Shown piece after piece: positions 22,350 through 31,220 of a stretch of DNA of 35,983 bases (the first letter of the stretch is position 1; the number at the start of each line of letters is the position of its first letter). The position numbers and the translations under genes are program-made. The notes beneath the pieces were generated by a model. The model did no database searches, was not told the origin of the DNA, and was given only the letters and a program-made list of their open reading frames with translations. The stretch is from Welwitschia mirabilis (Eukaryota; Gnetophyta; Gnetopsida; Welwitschiales): the NCBI GenBank assembly GCA_051453625.1, contig JBOZIK010000001.1, positions 218,515,023 through 218,551,005 on the forward strand, read 5' to 3'.

Positions 22350-22590
22350 AGAAAAGGATAAAGGGCCTTCCCTTTTGCTTTTTCTTGGGTCCTAGACGAG
22401 GAGGGATTTAAATCCCTAGTACTGTGGTTCATAGTCATGTGCTCTTATTCTCTAAGCTACAAGCCCCCTCTATGGATATCTATTCCCTTGAGTCCATTCC
22501 AAAAGCTTTCCTCACCTCAGCCATTTCAGGTTTGGAGGATATAGGAGAAAGTTTCTTACTAGGTATTGCATTTCGAAGTGTGGAGTGGAA
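22350..22590 (-). other. second copy of the plastid trnR-ACG region
   Basis: This stretch matches 14625-14870 in the same orientation over about 240 bp, including flanks on both sides of the tRNA. Shared phrases include AAGCTTTCCTCA, TTTGGAGGATATAGGA, CTAGGTATTGCATTT and GAAGTGTGGAGT. It is the trnR-trnN and trnR-5S spacer with trnR in the middle. The two copies differ at many positions, so any duplication is old, or they are separate insertions. The 5S and 4.5S that follow copy 1 are absent here. Confidence 0.85.
22394..22467 (-). pseudogene. trnR-ACG: decayed plastid tRNA-Arg(ACG), copy 2
   Basis: On the minus strand it reads GGGCTTGTAGCTTAGAG, then an anticodon loop CTATGAA (from CTACGAA) and a T arm GGGATTTAAATCCC. 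The anticodon ACG has become ATG by a single C-to-T change in a CpG. It is better preserved in the acceptor stem than copy 1 (CCTCGTC). It is not expected to be expressed in the nucleus or to function. Confidence 0.85.
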
Positions 22591-22599
22591 AAGATAAAC

Positions 22600-24271
22600 T
22601 ACTTCGTTCATTCTTGCTATAGTGTACCAACCCATATTGGTTACTAAACTTCATGTCTTGTTGTTGGTGTTATGGTGTCATCGATGTTTATAGCGACTTA
22701 GGAATCACTAGTTTGTCTACCTATGCATAAGGGGGGAAACCATATAAAAGAAGTAATTAATTCTTTAAACTAGATTTATCAAACACGTCTGGAATCTGAG
22801 GAAGCATTTTCTAGTTCTTTTTCGGAAATATTTTTGAAACCTAGGCTAGTATACATAGGTGATGTAACTCTATTAAACTGTAAGTAGCTAATGCTGGATC
22901 ACTTCCTGAAACATCATTCGTTAGGCAGGGATCCATGCGCTATAGTCACCCCTGAGCACTAAGGTGCACTAGGGTTTCCTTCCACTAGTAGCTACAAGAG
23001 CCTCCTATGTAGTGTTCGGGGTCTTCCATGTAGCGTATGTGGACCCATTAATCATAGAAATGTCTACTCATTGCATGGGAAGGGGATCTAGCTACAGATG
23101 AAGGTAGTCTTGAAACACTCCATCGTAGTACAAGTACACTATATAGCCTAGGGCGTTACAAGGTTGTTCACTCGTGCATACAGTATCAAGGTTGTTAGGT
23201 CATGTAGATATGATGAAAGTAGGAGCCAGGGTGGACACATACAAATAAACTCTAGATCCAACTTTGACCATGTGACATGTGCATGGGTGAGTGACTATCT
23301 TGAATTTAGTGAGGGGTTGGTAGGAATAACTATCTTGGATCAATAGCAACCAATGGAATTTTTTGATAGCTTAAAACTCTTTGTTGGTCAGTATTTAAAA
23401 CACTTAAAAAGCCATTAAGGTAATTTTGGTTTTTTTTTAAAAAGTCATTAAGGTGACTTTTGATGTTTTATAAAATGCCATTAAGGCAATTTTGGAGAGC
23501 ACCCATCCAGTATGATGTAGGGTACCACCGGTTACTCCTAAAGCATGAAGAAGTGTTCCCTCCATCATACCTAGTAGCTAGGATAAGGTAACGCCATGTA
23601 CATAGCTAGGGTAAGGTACTATTAGACTAACCAGGACCCAGTATGACAATGTTACCTAGGGGTGGACTACCCTTCGAGCCTTATATACCCTATCCTTTGG
23701 GTCGTTCCCTCTGGTAAACTAAGTTTGCACTGTGTTAAACTGACACAGTCATAGTGAACCCAGTAGCATAAGGAGCATGACGTTGTATTGTATATGGGTA
23801 AGCTTTCCAACTGGCACTGTTACCCCCGATCTCACACTGATCTTTAGGATTAACTAGTCTGGACCCTATGGTCAACATCAATTAAATTTTAGGATTTCAT
23901 AACGTAGTGAGTAAGCTTCTGTTTGTCAATTCATTCCACCCAGCAAAGTATCTTAAGTAGTTCTAACTAAACTAGCTAATCCTAACTACACTACCCGCCT
24001 GTACAACCCCGGTTACTCCTCCACAATCCCTTGTAGCCTGCAGGTGGGTAGATAATGTGATTTGTTCAGTTGTACTATTGTAAGATATGTACTGTAGCAG
24101 GTCAAGTATAGCTAGTAGGTGGGCAGGTGGATAACGTTATTTGTACGCAATCTTAATCGCGATAATATATACGACACAACCAATAAGATGTCAGATAGAC
24201 ATTCCACATGACTTCCATATGTGGTATCAGCCAGGGCGAGAGAGGAGATGGATGGTAATGGTAAGGTTGAG
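22600..24271. other. GC-richer block with no recognised gene
   Basis: The composition resembles 6061-12300, with retained CpG and phrases such as GGTACCACCGGTTACTCC. No plastid rRNA continues here, although 5S, 4.5S or 23S would be expected next to trnR in a collinear insert. The frames at 23164-23346 and 24141-24395 show no family; the second runs into antisense 23S sequence at its 3' end. Possibly mitochondrial-derived, unproven. Confidence 0.4.
23402..23505 (+). repeat. 33-bp tandem repeat, three copies
   Basis: The core GCCATTAAGG or GTCATTAAGG begins at 23411, 23444 and 23477, an exact 33-bp period. Each unit continues with a TAATTTTGG or GACTTTTGATG stretch and is preceded by TTAAAAA or TATAAAAT. 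It lies inside the GC-richer block and is locally AT-rich. Function unknown. Confidence 0.85.
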
Positions 24272-24546
24272 TCCTCCTTGGTTTTGCTGGCATTTCTGTC
24301 ATCAGGTCACCAAATTCTTTAACCTTTCAGCACTAGGTAGGTGTCAACCCCCATACAGGATCTTACAACTTTACAGAGGCTTGTGCTTTTGGTAAACAGT
24401 CACTTGTGCTTGATCACTACAATCTCCTTTATGAAGAGGCACCCCTTCTTTTGAAGTTACGGAGCTATTTTGCCAAGTTCCTTAGAGAAAGTTGTCTCAC
24501 ATCCTTAGGTATTTTCTACCTACCTACCTATGTCGGTTTTGGGTCT
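24272..24546 (-). pseudogene. rrn23: plastid 23S rRNA fragment, antisense arm
   Basis: The plus strand is the complement of 23S domain III-IV, equivalent to 16420-16680 of the larger copy. Landmarks are GTCATCAGGTCACCAAATTC, GTGTCAACCCCCATACAGG, TTTGGTAAACAGTCAC and GAGGCACCCCTTCTTTTG. It is better preserved than the 15503-17686 copy. For example it keeps ATCAGGTCACC and GAAGTTACGGAGCTATTTTG, where the other copy has more changes. It ends near 24546 and is followed after about 75 bp by an overlapping 23S piece on the opposite strand. Confidence 0.93.
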
Positions 24547-24621
24547 TTAAAGTCTTTTTACCATACAAAATCAAAAAATCATGGCATATGCATTTGCAGT
24601 AAAATCAATTTAGAAAAATGT

Positions 24622-24778
24622 AATCCATGTTGCACTCCTAAGAAAAGCTAGAACAACCTTCAATAAAAAGCTATCTGTACCTAAAACTAACACAGGTAGG
24701 TAGGTAAAGAATACCTAAGGGTGCAAGATAACTCTCTCTAAGGAACTTGGCAAAATAGCTTTGTAACTTTGGGAGAGG
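24622..24778 (+). pseudogene. rrn23: plastid 23S rRNA fragment, sense arm
   Basis: The plus strand reads as 23S in the sense direction: ACTCCTAAGAAAAGCTAGAA, ACCTAAAACTAACACAGG, AGAATACCTAAGGG and CTCTCTAAGGAACTTGGC. About 24682-24778 is the reverse complement of the antisense arm at 24450-24546. The match stops near 24778, and about 500 nt of 23S are missing before it resumes at about 24875. Confidence 0.9.
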
Positions 24779-24874
24779 CCTACCTTTATCTCGAAGGCCT
24801 TTCACCACATTAACTAAGGAGTTATGAGTTAGGTATAGCCCTACATGAGGCATCAACCAAGTCATGTAGGTGGG

Positions 24875-25505
24875 GACCCACTCTAGAAATGCCAGAACTC
24901 TAACCTTGCATCCAAACCTATGGGCCAAGAAATAATCTTAGGTAGATAGTTTCTATGGGGTGTAGGCCTTCCAAAAGGTAATAGAGGCATGCAAAGTTTT
25001 CCTCAGGTCAGATGGCCATCAGTCCTTAAGTGTAAAGGCATAAGGAAGCTTGATTGCAAGACCCACCCATCGAGCAGGGATGAAAGTCGACCTTAGTAAT
25101 CTAAGGTGCTGAGTAGAAGAGCCCTAACTCAATGAATATAAGTTACTTTAGGGATAACAGGCTGATATTTACCAAGAGTTCACATTGAGGGGAAGGTTTG
25201 ACACCTTAATGTTAGCTCTTCACCACCTGAGGTGGTAGCATATTCCAAGGGTTGGGTTGTTTACCCATTAAAGCAGTATGTGAGCTAGGTTTAGAACATT
25301 ATGATATAGTTTAGTCCATATCTGATATAGGCATTAGAGCATTGAGGACCTTTACTTAGTATGAGAGGATCGAGAAGGACACACCTCTGGTGTACTAGTT
25401 ATCGTACCCATGGTAGACGCTGGATATCCAAGTATGGAGTAGATAACTACTAAAAGCATATAAGTAAGTAGCCCACCCCGAGATGAGTGCTCTCCAACTT
25501 ATTTG
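24875..25505 (+). pseudogene. rrn23: plastid 23S rRNA 3' end, sense
   Basis: Sense-strand 23S from about 600 nt before the 3' end. It contains CCACTCTAGAAATGCC, GGTAGATAGTTTCTATGGGG, TTTAGGGATAACAGGCTGAT (25152), CCAAGAGTTCACATTGA, AGTATGAGAGGATCGAGAAGG (near 25356) and the end CCGAGATGAGTGCTCTCC. This is the peptidyl-transferase domain V and the sarcin-ricin region; core bases there are altered less than in the other copy. Compared with 15503-17686 it keeps more C and G, suggesting a later insertion. It runs on into the 23S-4.5S spacer. Confidence 0.95.
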
Positions 25506-25640
25506 CCTCTAGTTATCAACACAGCCAGAGGTAAGGTTCTTTATCTTACACGAGGTCAAGTAAGCTATTGAGTAAGATAAGGTTACAGCAAGACAAGCCG
25601 TTATAACTAGACTAAAAGAACGAAGCAATTTTTGGGTGAG
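25506..25640 (+). other. rrn4.5: plastid 23S-4.5S spacer and 4.5S start, copy 2
   Basis: AACTTATTTGCCTCTAGTTA and CACAGCCAGAGG continue as the plastid spacer and match the complement of copy 1 at 15424-15502. A piece reading GGTTACAGCAAGACAAGCCG (25582-25601) is the 5' end of 4.5S rRNA. After that the match stops, so only about the first 25-30 nt of 4.5S remain before a junction near 25605. Confidence 0.75.
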
Positions 25641-26144
25641 AAATAGAAATAAAGTCCTTAGGTCATAGATCTTAAATAATCCATACCAATTAAACCAAAG
25701 AATAAAAGTCAATATCTTTCATTAAATTAATTCTAAATCTTACAGTACATAAGCACACAAATAAGCTCACATTAACTTGTCAATTTGAAAGAATGATATA
25801 TTAAGATATTAAGAAGATTCTAGTATGCAATAATTCGTAGTTCTCTATTTCTACAAATACTATACCTTAAATAACAAATATTTTCATACTATTTTTAACT
25901 AAAAAAAAATTTGATTGACTGGTATTTTCTTAAAGCACAAAAACATGCGAGACTGAATTAGTTTGAGGTACTATTTGATTGGGATAAAATAGAATGAAAA
26001 AAGAGAATAGAAAAATTCTCGAATAACAAAACAAATCCAAATTATTCTATCTACTTCCAAAGAATCAAATAAGAAGCCGTATGAGGTGCAAATCTCATAT
26101 ACAATTTTATAGAGTGACAGTAAATAAAACTTATCAACTTTTCC
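25641..26144 (+). pseudogene. rps12: 3' half of the rps12 trans-spliced group II intron
   Basis: In plastids rps12 exon 1 is encoded far from exons 2-3 and joined by trans-splicing of a split group II intron. Just before exon 2 here lies a domain V-like hairpin at 26073-26107: AGCCGTATGAGGTG, a short loop, then CTCATATACAATTTT. It is followed by the usual TAGAGTGACAGTAA stretch. Upstream to about 25641 the sequence is AT-rich and plausibly intron, but I cannot mark its 5' limit. The 3' half of the hairpin has lost pairs through G-to-A changes. Confidence 0.75.
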
Positions 26145-26202
26145 AATATCAACCCCAAAAGACCAAACTATGCCTTATGTAAAGTTGTTAGAGTACAATT
26201 AA
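26145..26202 (+). pseudogene. rps12: rps12 exon 2 fragment
   Basis: Ribosomal protein S12 of the plastid small subunit. The frame starting at 26145 reads NINPKRPNYALCKVVRVQLT, corresponding to the conserved [20 protein letters not shown]. It has no stop in these 19 codons, but key basic residues are changed (Arg to Cys and to Gln by CpG-type transitions). The match ends at about 26202, roughly a quarter into exon 2. Unassigned DNA follows, so this is an insertion breakpoint. Confidence 0.9.
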
Positions 26203-27000
26203 CCCATGTTAATAGAGAGGATGACCAGTGCACATAAACATGATAGTTACCTGGCGAGGTAAGGGGTCCTGCATTTGCCTACTAGTGGTTCACGAAAGCT
26301 TGGTCAGACCTTCACCCAGCCCTAAGACAATCCCAATGCCATGGAACCATACGTGTAGGGGAACTTGGCACTATTAACAACTTGATAGACTTCAGATAAT
26401 GTAGATTTTGTGTGATCTATGTATGTAGCATTTACGCTAGTTTGTTTTCCAACTGCATAGGGATTGGTGCTATTGTGGTTATCCCACATACGTGGGGTTG
26501 TATATAGGCCTAGTATGTTGGATTTGATTGAACCACCATGCCATATAATAGTAGGCCGATTCATGCTACTCTTGTAAACCATTGAACAGATATGGTCTAC
26601 ATACATATTGATGAAACCATATATACTGGGGCTTGTAATTTATCCTTAGGGTATTTAGGCCCCTAACCCAAGTCCAGATGCTGGTGTTCTTAGCCTAGTA
26701 TGCCAGCATCTCGAGAGAATAGGTATTTAAGAATATAAAGTGCATAAGCAGGGGGATAAGTAGCCTTTGTGCCCATTGTCCTGATTGCCAATACTATACC
26801 TGTGACACTGGAGCCAAGGCCTCTTCATCCATATGGTATAGTAGCCTTAGATAATCCATGAGACACAATAACCTATAGGAAGAGCATATCATCATAAGCA
26901 TTACACTTGTTTCTCTGGGTCCAGTCATGTATTGGTGATGTGCCTCTACCTGTGAGATTATCCCTTCAAAGTGACGGGTGACAAGCTTCGCTTTTGCTTA
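26203..27000. other. GC-richer block with no recognised gene
   Basis: After the rps12 breakpoint the sequence again takes on the look of 6061-12300. The 94-codon minus frame at 26322-26606 has no family resemblance and no supporting signals. I do not call a gene. Confidence 0.4.
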
Positions 27001-27638
27001 TCCTAGAGTAGAGGCCCTTCTAGCAAAGTGTTGGAAAGTTGTAGCTTCACCTTTGTTAGTCAATGGAGTGGTTGTGATTATATAGTTCATATACATATAT
27101 TTCTTCCAATAAATGAAAAATACGGGTACATAAAATTTCGAGGAATATGTAAGATGCTGATATAAAACATCTATTTCATTTATTGAAGGTTTAATTATTT
27201 TATAATTTTTAATGAAAAACTTTAGCCCTTTTTTCATATTTTCAATTTTTAAAAATTGGAAAAGTTTTTCTTGTAAACCTTGCTCAATGAAATGACAAAA
27301 AACCTTTTAACTGTATTTAACCAAATTCAATAATTAAAAACATTTCCTCTTTTCTTCAAATTGCATTGGGAGTCTCTTATGTGGGTATTTCTCTTTTTCT
27401 AGAATAGAATGTATTTTTTAATCTATTCTAAACTAAATATGTATTGTTAATACTTGGAAAAAGAAAACTCCATTCTCATTCTTTTCTTTCATCTTGCTAT
27501 TAAAGAATCTTTTGCTGCTAATTATTTAAAATATTTTAAAAAAAATTATCTCTTCTTCTATGTTTATATCTTCTTTTGAAATAATTAATCTAATTTTTTG
27601 TTCTTGTCTCATAGGTTTTTACCCTCTTTTTGGTAGCT
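27001..27638. other. AT-rich DNA downstream of a group II domain V
   Basis: On the minus strand this would be the 3' exon side of the intron whose domain V is at 27639-27681. A protein-like stretch reads RLIISKEDINIEEEI (about 27555-27600), and a 79-codon frame follows at 26998-27237. Neither could be assigned to a plastid gene, so the host gene of the intron is not identified. Confidence 0.35.
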
Positions 27639-27681
27639 CATCCTCAAAACTATACGTGAAGCTTCTGCCTCATATGACTTC
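27639..27681 (-). pseudogene. group II intron domain V-like hairpin
   Basis: The complement reads as a domain V: AGTCATATGAGGCAGAAGC, then TTCACGTATAGTTTTGAGG. The pattern AGCCGTATGAGG-loop-CCTCACGTACGGTT is typical of plastid group II introns; here the catalytic AGC triad is AGT. Flanking sequence (27690-27860) may be more of the same intron. It differs from the rps12 domain V at 26073-26107 in loop and strand, so it comes from another intron. Confidence 0.65.
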
Positions 27682-27884
27682 TTTTGGAATTATAAATATT
27701 AGCTTACTTTAAAGAGCAATATGGCAGCTTGTGTGGAGCAAGGAGGATATTCATAGAGAAGAGCTCCACATAATAGGATGGATCTATCGTGCTTACGCGT
27801 ATGATGCATATGTAGTCTATTTTAAATGTACAACACATAGATGATGATAACTCTTCAGGGTCCTAGACACAAACAATTTATGAG

Positions 27885-27955
27885 AAGATTAATTCTTTCG
27901 GCCGGTATGCATCCTTGGATTGCTGTTGCATACTTAGCTCCTATTGCAGCAGTAA
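27885..27955 (+). pseudogene. psbA: short psbA-like fragment (photosystem II D1)
   Basis: The frame GMHPWIAVAYLAPIAA closely follows the D1 segment around the third membrane helix start, GMRPWIAVAYSAPVAA. Nucleotide agreement is high over about 50 bp (GGTATGCATCCTTGGATTGC), and upstream CTTTCGGCCGGTATG resembles CTTTCGTTTAGGTATG. The Arg codon CGC has become CAT. The match ends before the next conserved residues. It is a small piece from another plastome region. A chance match is unlikely, but the fragment is short. Confidence 0.6.
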
Positions 27956-28766
27956 TAACACCAACCATATACTTATTGGAGTAAAGAATGAAAGAGAAAA
28001 AGAAATAAGGGTATAAAAAAGGAATCACCACCAAAAGTGGGGATCTTTATGATAGAAAGTTATAAGAATAAACTAAGCAAGAAGATTAAAGAAGGGGGCT
28101 CCAGCTATCCTGCAAGCGCAGTAGCATTTTTCATACTCCAAGGTGTTACCTACAAAGAAAAACATAAGCCTTAGTACATCTTTATGTAATAATTGGTATT
28201 TCAATATAAAGCTAAAAAGGATATTTGAGTATCATTATATGCATGTTCTTAAAAAGGTAATATTATTTCTATTTACTCATATTTCTGTAGCTAAAAATAA
28301 ATTAGGATAATTATTAGTACTTAGAAATAAGTATTATACAATATCTTGTTTAATTTATATCATGTCTCACTACATTCTTCATTCCCCCTAGTATAATATA
28401 TGTACATAGTAACTTAGTAGTAATAAACCAACCTGACTAGTTCAAGTAAATTCATTATGAGACTATTGTGATGATGTATTTTAAACTAAATGGTTGAATC
28501 TCAACTAGTTCTTTAATAAGCCTTTAGTTATTTTTATTTAATGATATGAGATTATTTTAGAATAATTATTGTACTGCCAATTTGTGGTTATTTAATGGGG
28601 TTTTATGAGCTATTTGCAGGACATTTGCACAGCTTTAAATGAAATTATGAGGATTTTGAAAATTCAATAGAAGATCTAAAAAATGTATAATTCTTAGTAA
28701 TATTTGAGGCATTCAAGATACATTCTGATACATAGTGCTTTAGAGGAAGATTTTTGATAGAAATGT
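27956..28766. other. AT-rich DNA, nothing recognised
   Basis: A transition from the plastid mosaic to retroelement-derived DNA. A locally GC-rich phrase near 28095-28128 has no recognised identity. No coding or RNA gene was seen. Confidence 0.35.
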
Positions 28767-28840
28767 TAGTTTCTCCTTAATAAAATAATTAAAGAAGACT
28801 GTCATTTTCTCCTTAATAAAATGATTAAAGAAGACTATCA
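28767..28840 (+). repeat. 36-bp tandem duplication
   Basis: Two adjacent 36-bp units share TTTCTCCTTAATAAAAT and ATTAAAGAAGACT, ending GTCA and ATCA respectively. They differ at three positions. The unit end leads directly into the first of the GTCATTT...GATGA leader motifs at about 28848. Confidence 0.85.
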
Positions 28841-29240
28841 TTCCCTTTGTCATTTTCACGATAGATAGGACGATGATAGCTGATATGAACTGCCAACACA
28901 TCTACTAAGTCACCTACTAGGTAATAGTTTGTAATGAGTTTTCATCCCCATCATCATCCGGATAGCCATTAGAATAACACTGATATTGTAAACAACTCTG
29001 ATAGCCAACCCTTGACTATTTCATTTATTTCTTTCATGTAAAGGAGCATGTTTTTGAAGTGCCTTTTATTTTTCATCTTTTGCTATGTCTTATTATAAAT
29101 AAGTCCCTCTTTAACTCTCCTATCTATTTTCATTTCACTAGAAATTCTCGTGATAGGAGATCAAAGGGTAAGGGATCCATTTTGAGTGTTATAGAAAGAT
29201 TTTCTTTGGTGAAGGGCTGTGTCTCCTCCATTGAGGCCTG
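28841..29240 (+). other. leader-like T-rich DNA with GTCATTTT...GATGATAG motif
   Basis: A GTCATTTTCACGATAG motif followed by GGACGATGATAG occurs at 28849-28878, and a CATCATCATCCGGATAG stretch at 28949-28967. The same motif pair recurs in the leaders at 29890-30030 and 34350-34590. It may belong to an older element copy into which the next inserted. The 60-codon frame at 29059-29241 has no family. Confidence 0.45.
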
Positions 29241-29684
29241 ACTATTTTGTAATTCAAATGCATATTACTTCTTAAACATAAAACTCTATTTTCTTGATTT
29301 CATATTAGTGTCTCAAATGTCCCTTATGATTTACGTTACCCTTGATCTGGTGACAATTTATTGCGTGATATAGATCATTAAAAGTAGACTTTGTTAAGGT
29401 TGAAGAAAAGTAGTTTAGTTTCATTTCACATTCCCATTTAAATTAGTTGCATTTGTGCATTTGAATTAAATATTTTATTTCCTGCATTATTCTTTAATTT
29501 TAGTTTCCATTTACCTTATTGAAAAGTAATCCAAGTCTCATCTCATAGTCTTCAATGAGAATATGACATTTGGGTTAACTCCTAACTATACTAGTGTGAT
29601 GTATTTTATGAGAAATATATTTTATTTTAGGAATGAGAGAATAATTTTAAATATAATGCTTACACAAATACACACCACAATAAA
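29241..29684 (+). other. probable LTR end of retroelement 1
   Basis: From about 29537 this stretch closely matches 34028-34167 (shared TAGTCTTCAATGAGAATATG and CATTTGGGTTAACTC). It ends just before a primer-site-like sequence, so it is likely the 3' part of a 5' LTR. The LTR start and its other copy were not found. Confidence 0.5.
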
Positions 29685-29706
29685 TTGGTACCATTACTAG
29701 GAAAGG
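29685..29706 (+). promoter_or_regulatory. primer-binding-site-like sequence, element 1
   Basis: TTGGTACCATTACTAGGAAA resembles the TTGGCGCCGTTGCCGGGGAA sequence found just inside the 5' LTR of many plant gypsy elements, after C-to-T and G-to-A decay. The companion element has TTAGCATCGTTATTGGGGAA at 34168-34189, which supports the ancestral form. It marks the LTR/internal boundary. Confidence 0.6.
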
Positions 29707-30824
29707 CTGCTAAGATGTATAAGGGTTATTATTATTGGGATGAGTATATTAACTTTTCATTTGATTATTTATCTATAACAATGTTGTATTTTTATTAGGA
29801 ATCTTAGGTTTTATTTGTAGTTTTTTAGTTTTAGTTATAGTTTTGAAATTTTAGTTTTCTATAATAAATCAATCCCTAACATCTTCTTCATTATCTAGAT
29901 GATCAAGAGAATGACAACTTCCCTTTTTCTAGTTTTCTATTTCTATTGGTTTCTGTGTTTCTTCTATTTTTTGGTTTTTGTATTGTTGTCCCCTCAATTA
30001 TCCCCATGACAAATAGGATGATAGTGTTGTTTTTTATTTGTTTTTTGTTGTTTTATATTTATAGGAAATGTGGTATGATCAGTATAGAGAAAGGATTACT
30101 AAAGAAAAAGGGCTACTAACAAAAGAAAGTATTAAAGAAGAACTGCTCAGTTTTAACATAGAATTAGAAACATAAACTCAATGCATAATTATTTTTTCTA
30201 AGCTTATTTTATTTATGAAACATTAAAACTTAATCATCACTAAGCACCTATCTTCATCTTATATTCTCTTATTCCTATTCTTCTAAAAAATGAATAGTGA
30301 TACAAGGACCCATTTAGAAAAAATTTTTGAAAAGTATAGAAAAGAACCTGAGGATAATAATGAGAAGACACTTTGAGAATTTTTTTCTAAAAAAAGGAAA
30401 AAGAATATAAGGATGATAGTAAGAAGAGACTTAGAGAACGTTTTATAGAAAAAGATCTACTGATATGAAATGATGTTAAGAGTAGGAATTGGATTAATTC
30501 CTTTTTTCAACAATTTTATTGTTTCCCCTTTTCTTTTTAAAATCCATATAGAAATAATAATAAAAACCTTAGGGATTCAACCTCATACCATCACTTTTAT
30601 CCATCCCATTAATCATCCATGAACTAATATGAAAAAGAAAATGATCCAAAAAAAGAAATGATGAATGAAATATTCAAAAGCATAGAAAACACCAATAAAA
30701 GACTAAAAAAGTTGATTGAGACTTTCAACAAAATCTTCTACAAAATCAAGGATCTATTCTAATGCAAAATCCTCAAACCTCTCCTTCTATATCTTACCTT
30801 GAGGAAAATAAAAATAACTTATAA

Positions 30825-31220
30825 ATGAATGGTTATGATTCTTACTTCCAAATTAAAAATAAAATTTTAAATCAAAATTCATCATCCTACTTATTAAGAG
30901 ATGAGCAAAATGGAGATAATAATAATTTAACTATATCTTTTAATGATGAAGATAAGGATGACTATTTATTAGATTGTGATGTTAAGGTGTTAGAAATCCA
31001 TTCGTTAGATAAACAATACATTCATAAGCACTCTGAAAATTCTTTAAATAGTGATCACATTTCCCTTTTTGATAAAAACAACAACATGCAACAAGATAAT
31101 GAGAATAGTAAAGAAGAAGATGATGATGACATTAAAATCTTAGTTTATATCCCAATATTTCACATATTTCTTAAGGATGAAGATTTCCACAAATACTATA
31201 GGCTCAACTTTTCAAATTAA
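30825..31220 (+). CDS. Asn/Asp-rich open frame of unknown function in a retroelement
   Basis: 131 codons open, starting MNGYDSYFQIKN. It is rich in Asn, Asp, Lys and Ser, with an acidic run (NSKEEDDDDIKIL) near residues 94-106 and an Ile/Phe/His-rich end. No membrane segment, zinc knuckle or catalytic motif is visible. It lies about 750 bp after the gag-like start of element 1, where gag or an extra ORF would be expected. Codon use is A/T-rich as in the surroundings. It may be the least damaged part of a longer decayed ORF, since protein-like reading continues past the stop with frameshifts. A functional gene is unlikely. Confidence 0.3.
   Translation: MNGYDSYFQIKNKILNQNSSSYLLRDEQNGDNNNLTISFNDEDKDDYLLDCDVKVLEIHSLDKQYIHKHSENSLNSDHISLFDKNNNMQQDNENSKEEDDDDIKILVYIPIFHIFLKDEDFHKYYRLNFSN

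Noticed and set aside
24406-24928. Two open frames (24406-24651 plus and 24671-24928 minus) with near-identical peptides containing SYFAKFLRES.
   Set aside because: Both are translations of the same antisense 23S rRNA segment in the inverted repeat, not proteins.
26322-26606. 94-codon minus-strand open frame.
   Set aside because: No family, no signals and no composition expected of a gene; it lies in an unassigned GC-richer block where long frames arise by chance.
26998-27237. 79-codon minus-strand frame as a plastid gene after the group II domain V.
   Set aside because: I could not match it to any plastid protein; it is kept only as a note on the 27001-27638 stretch.
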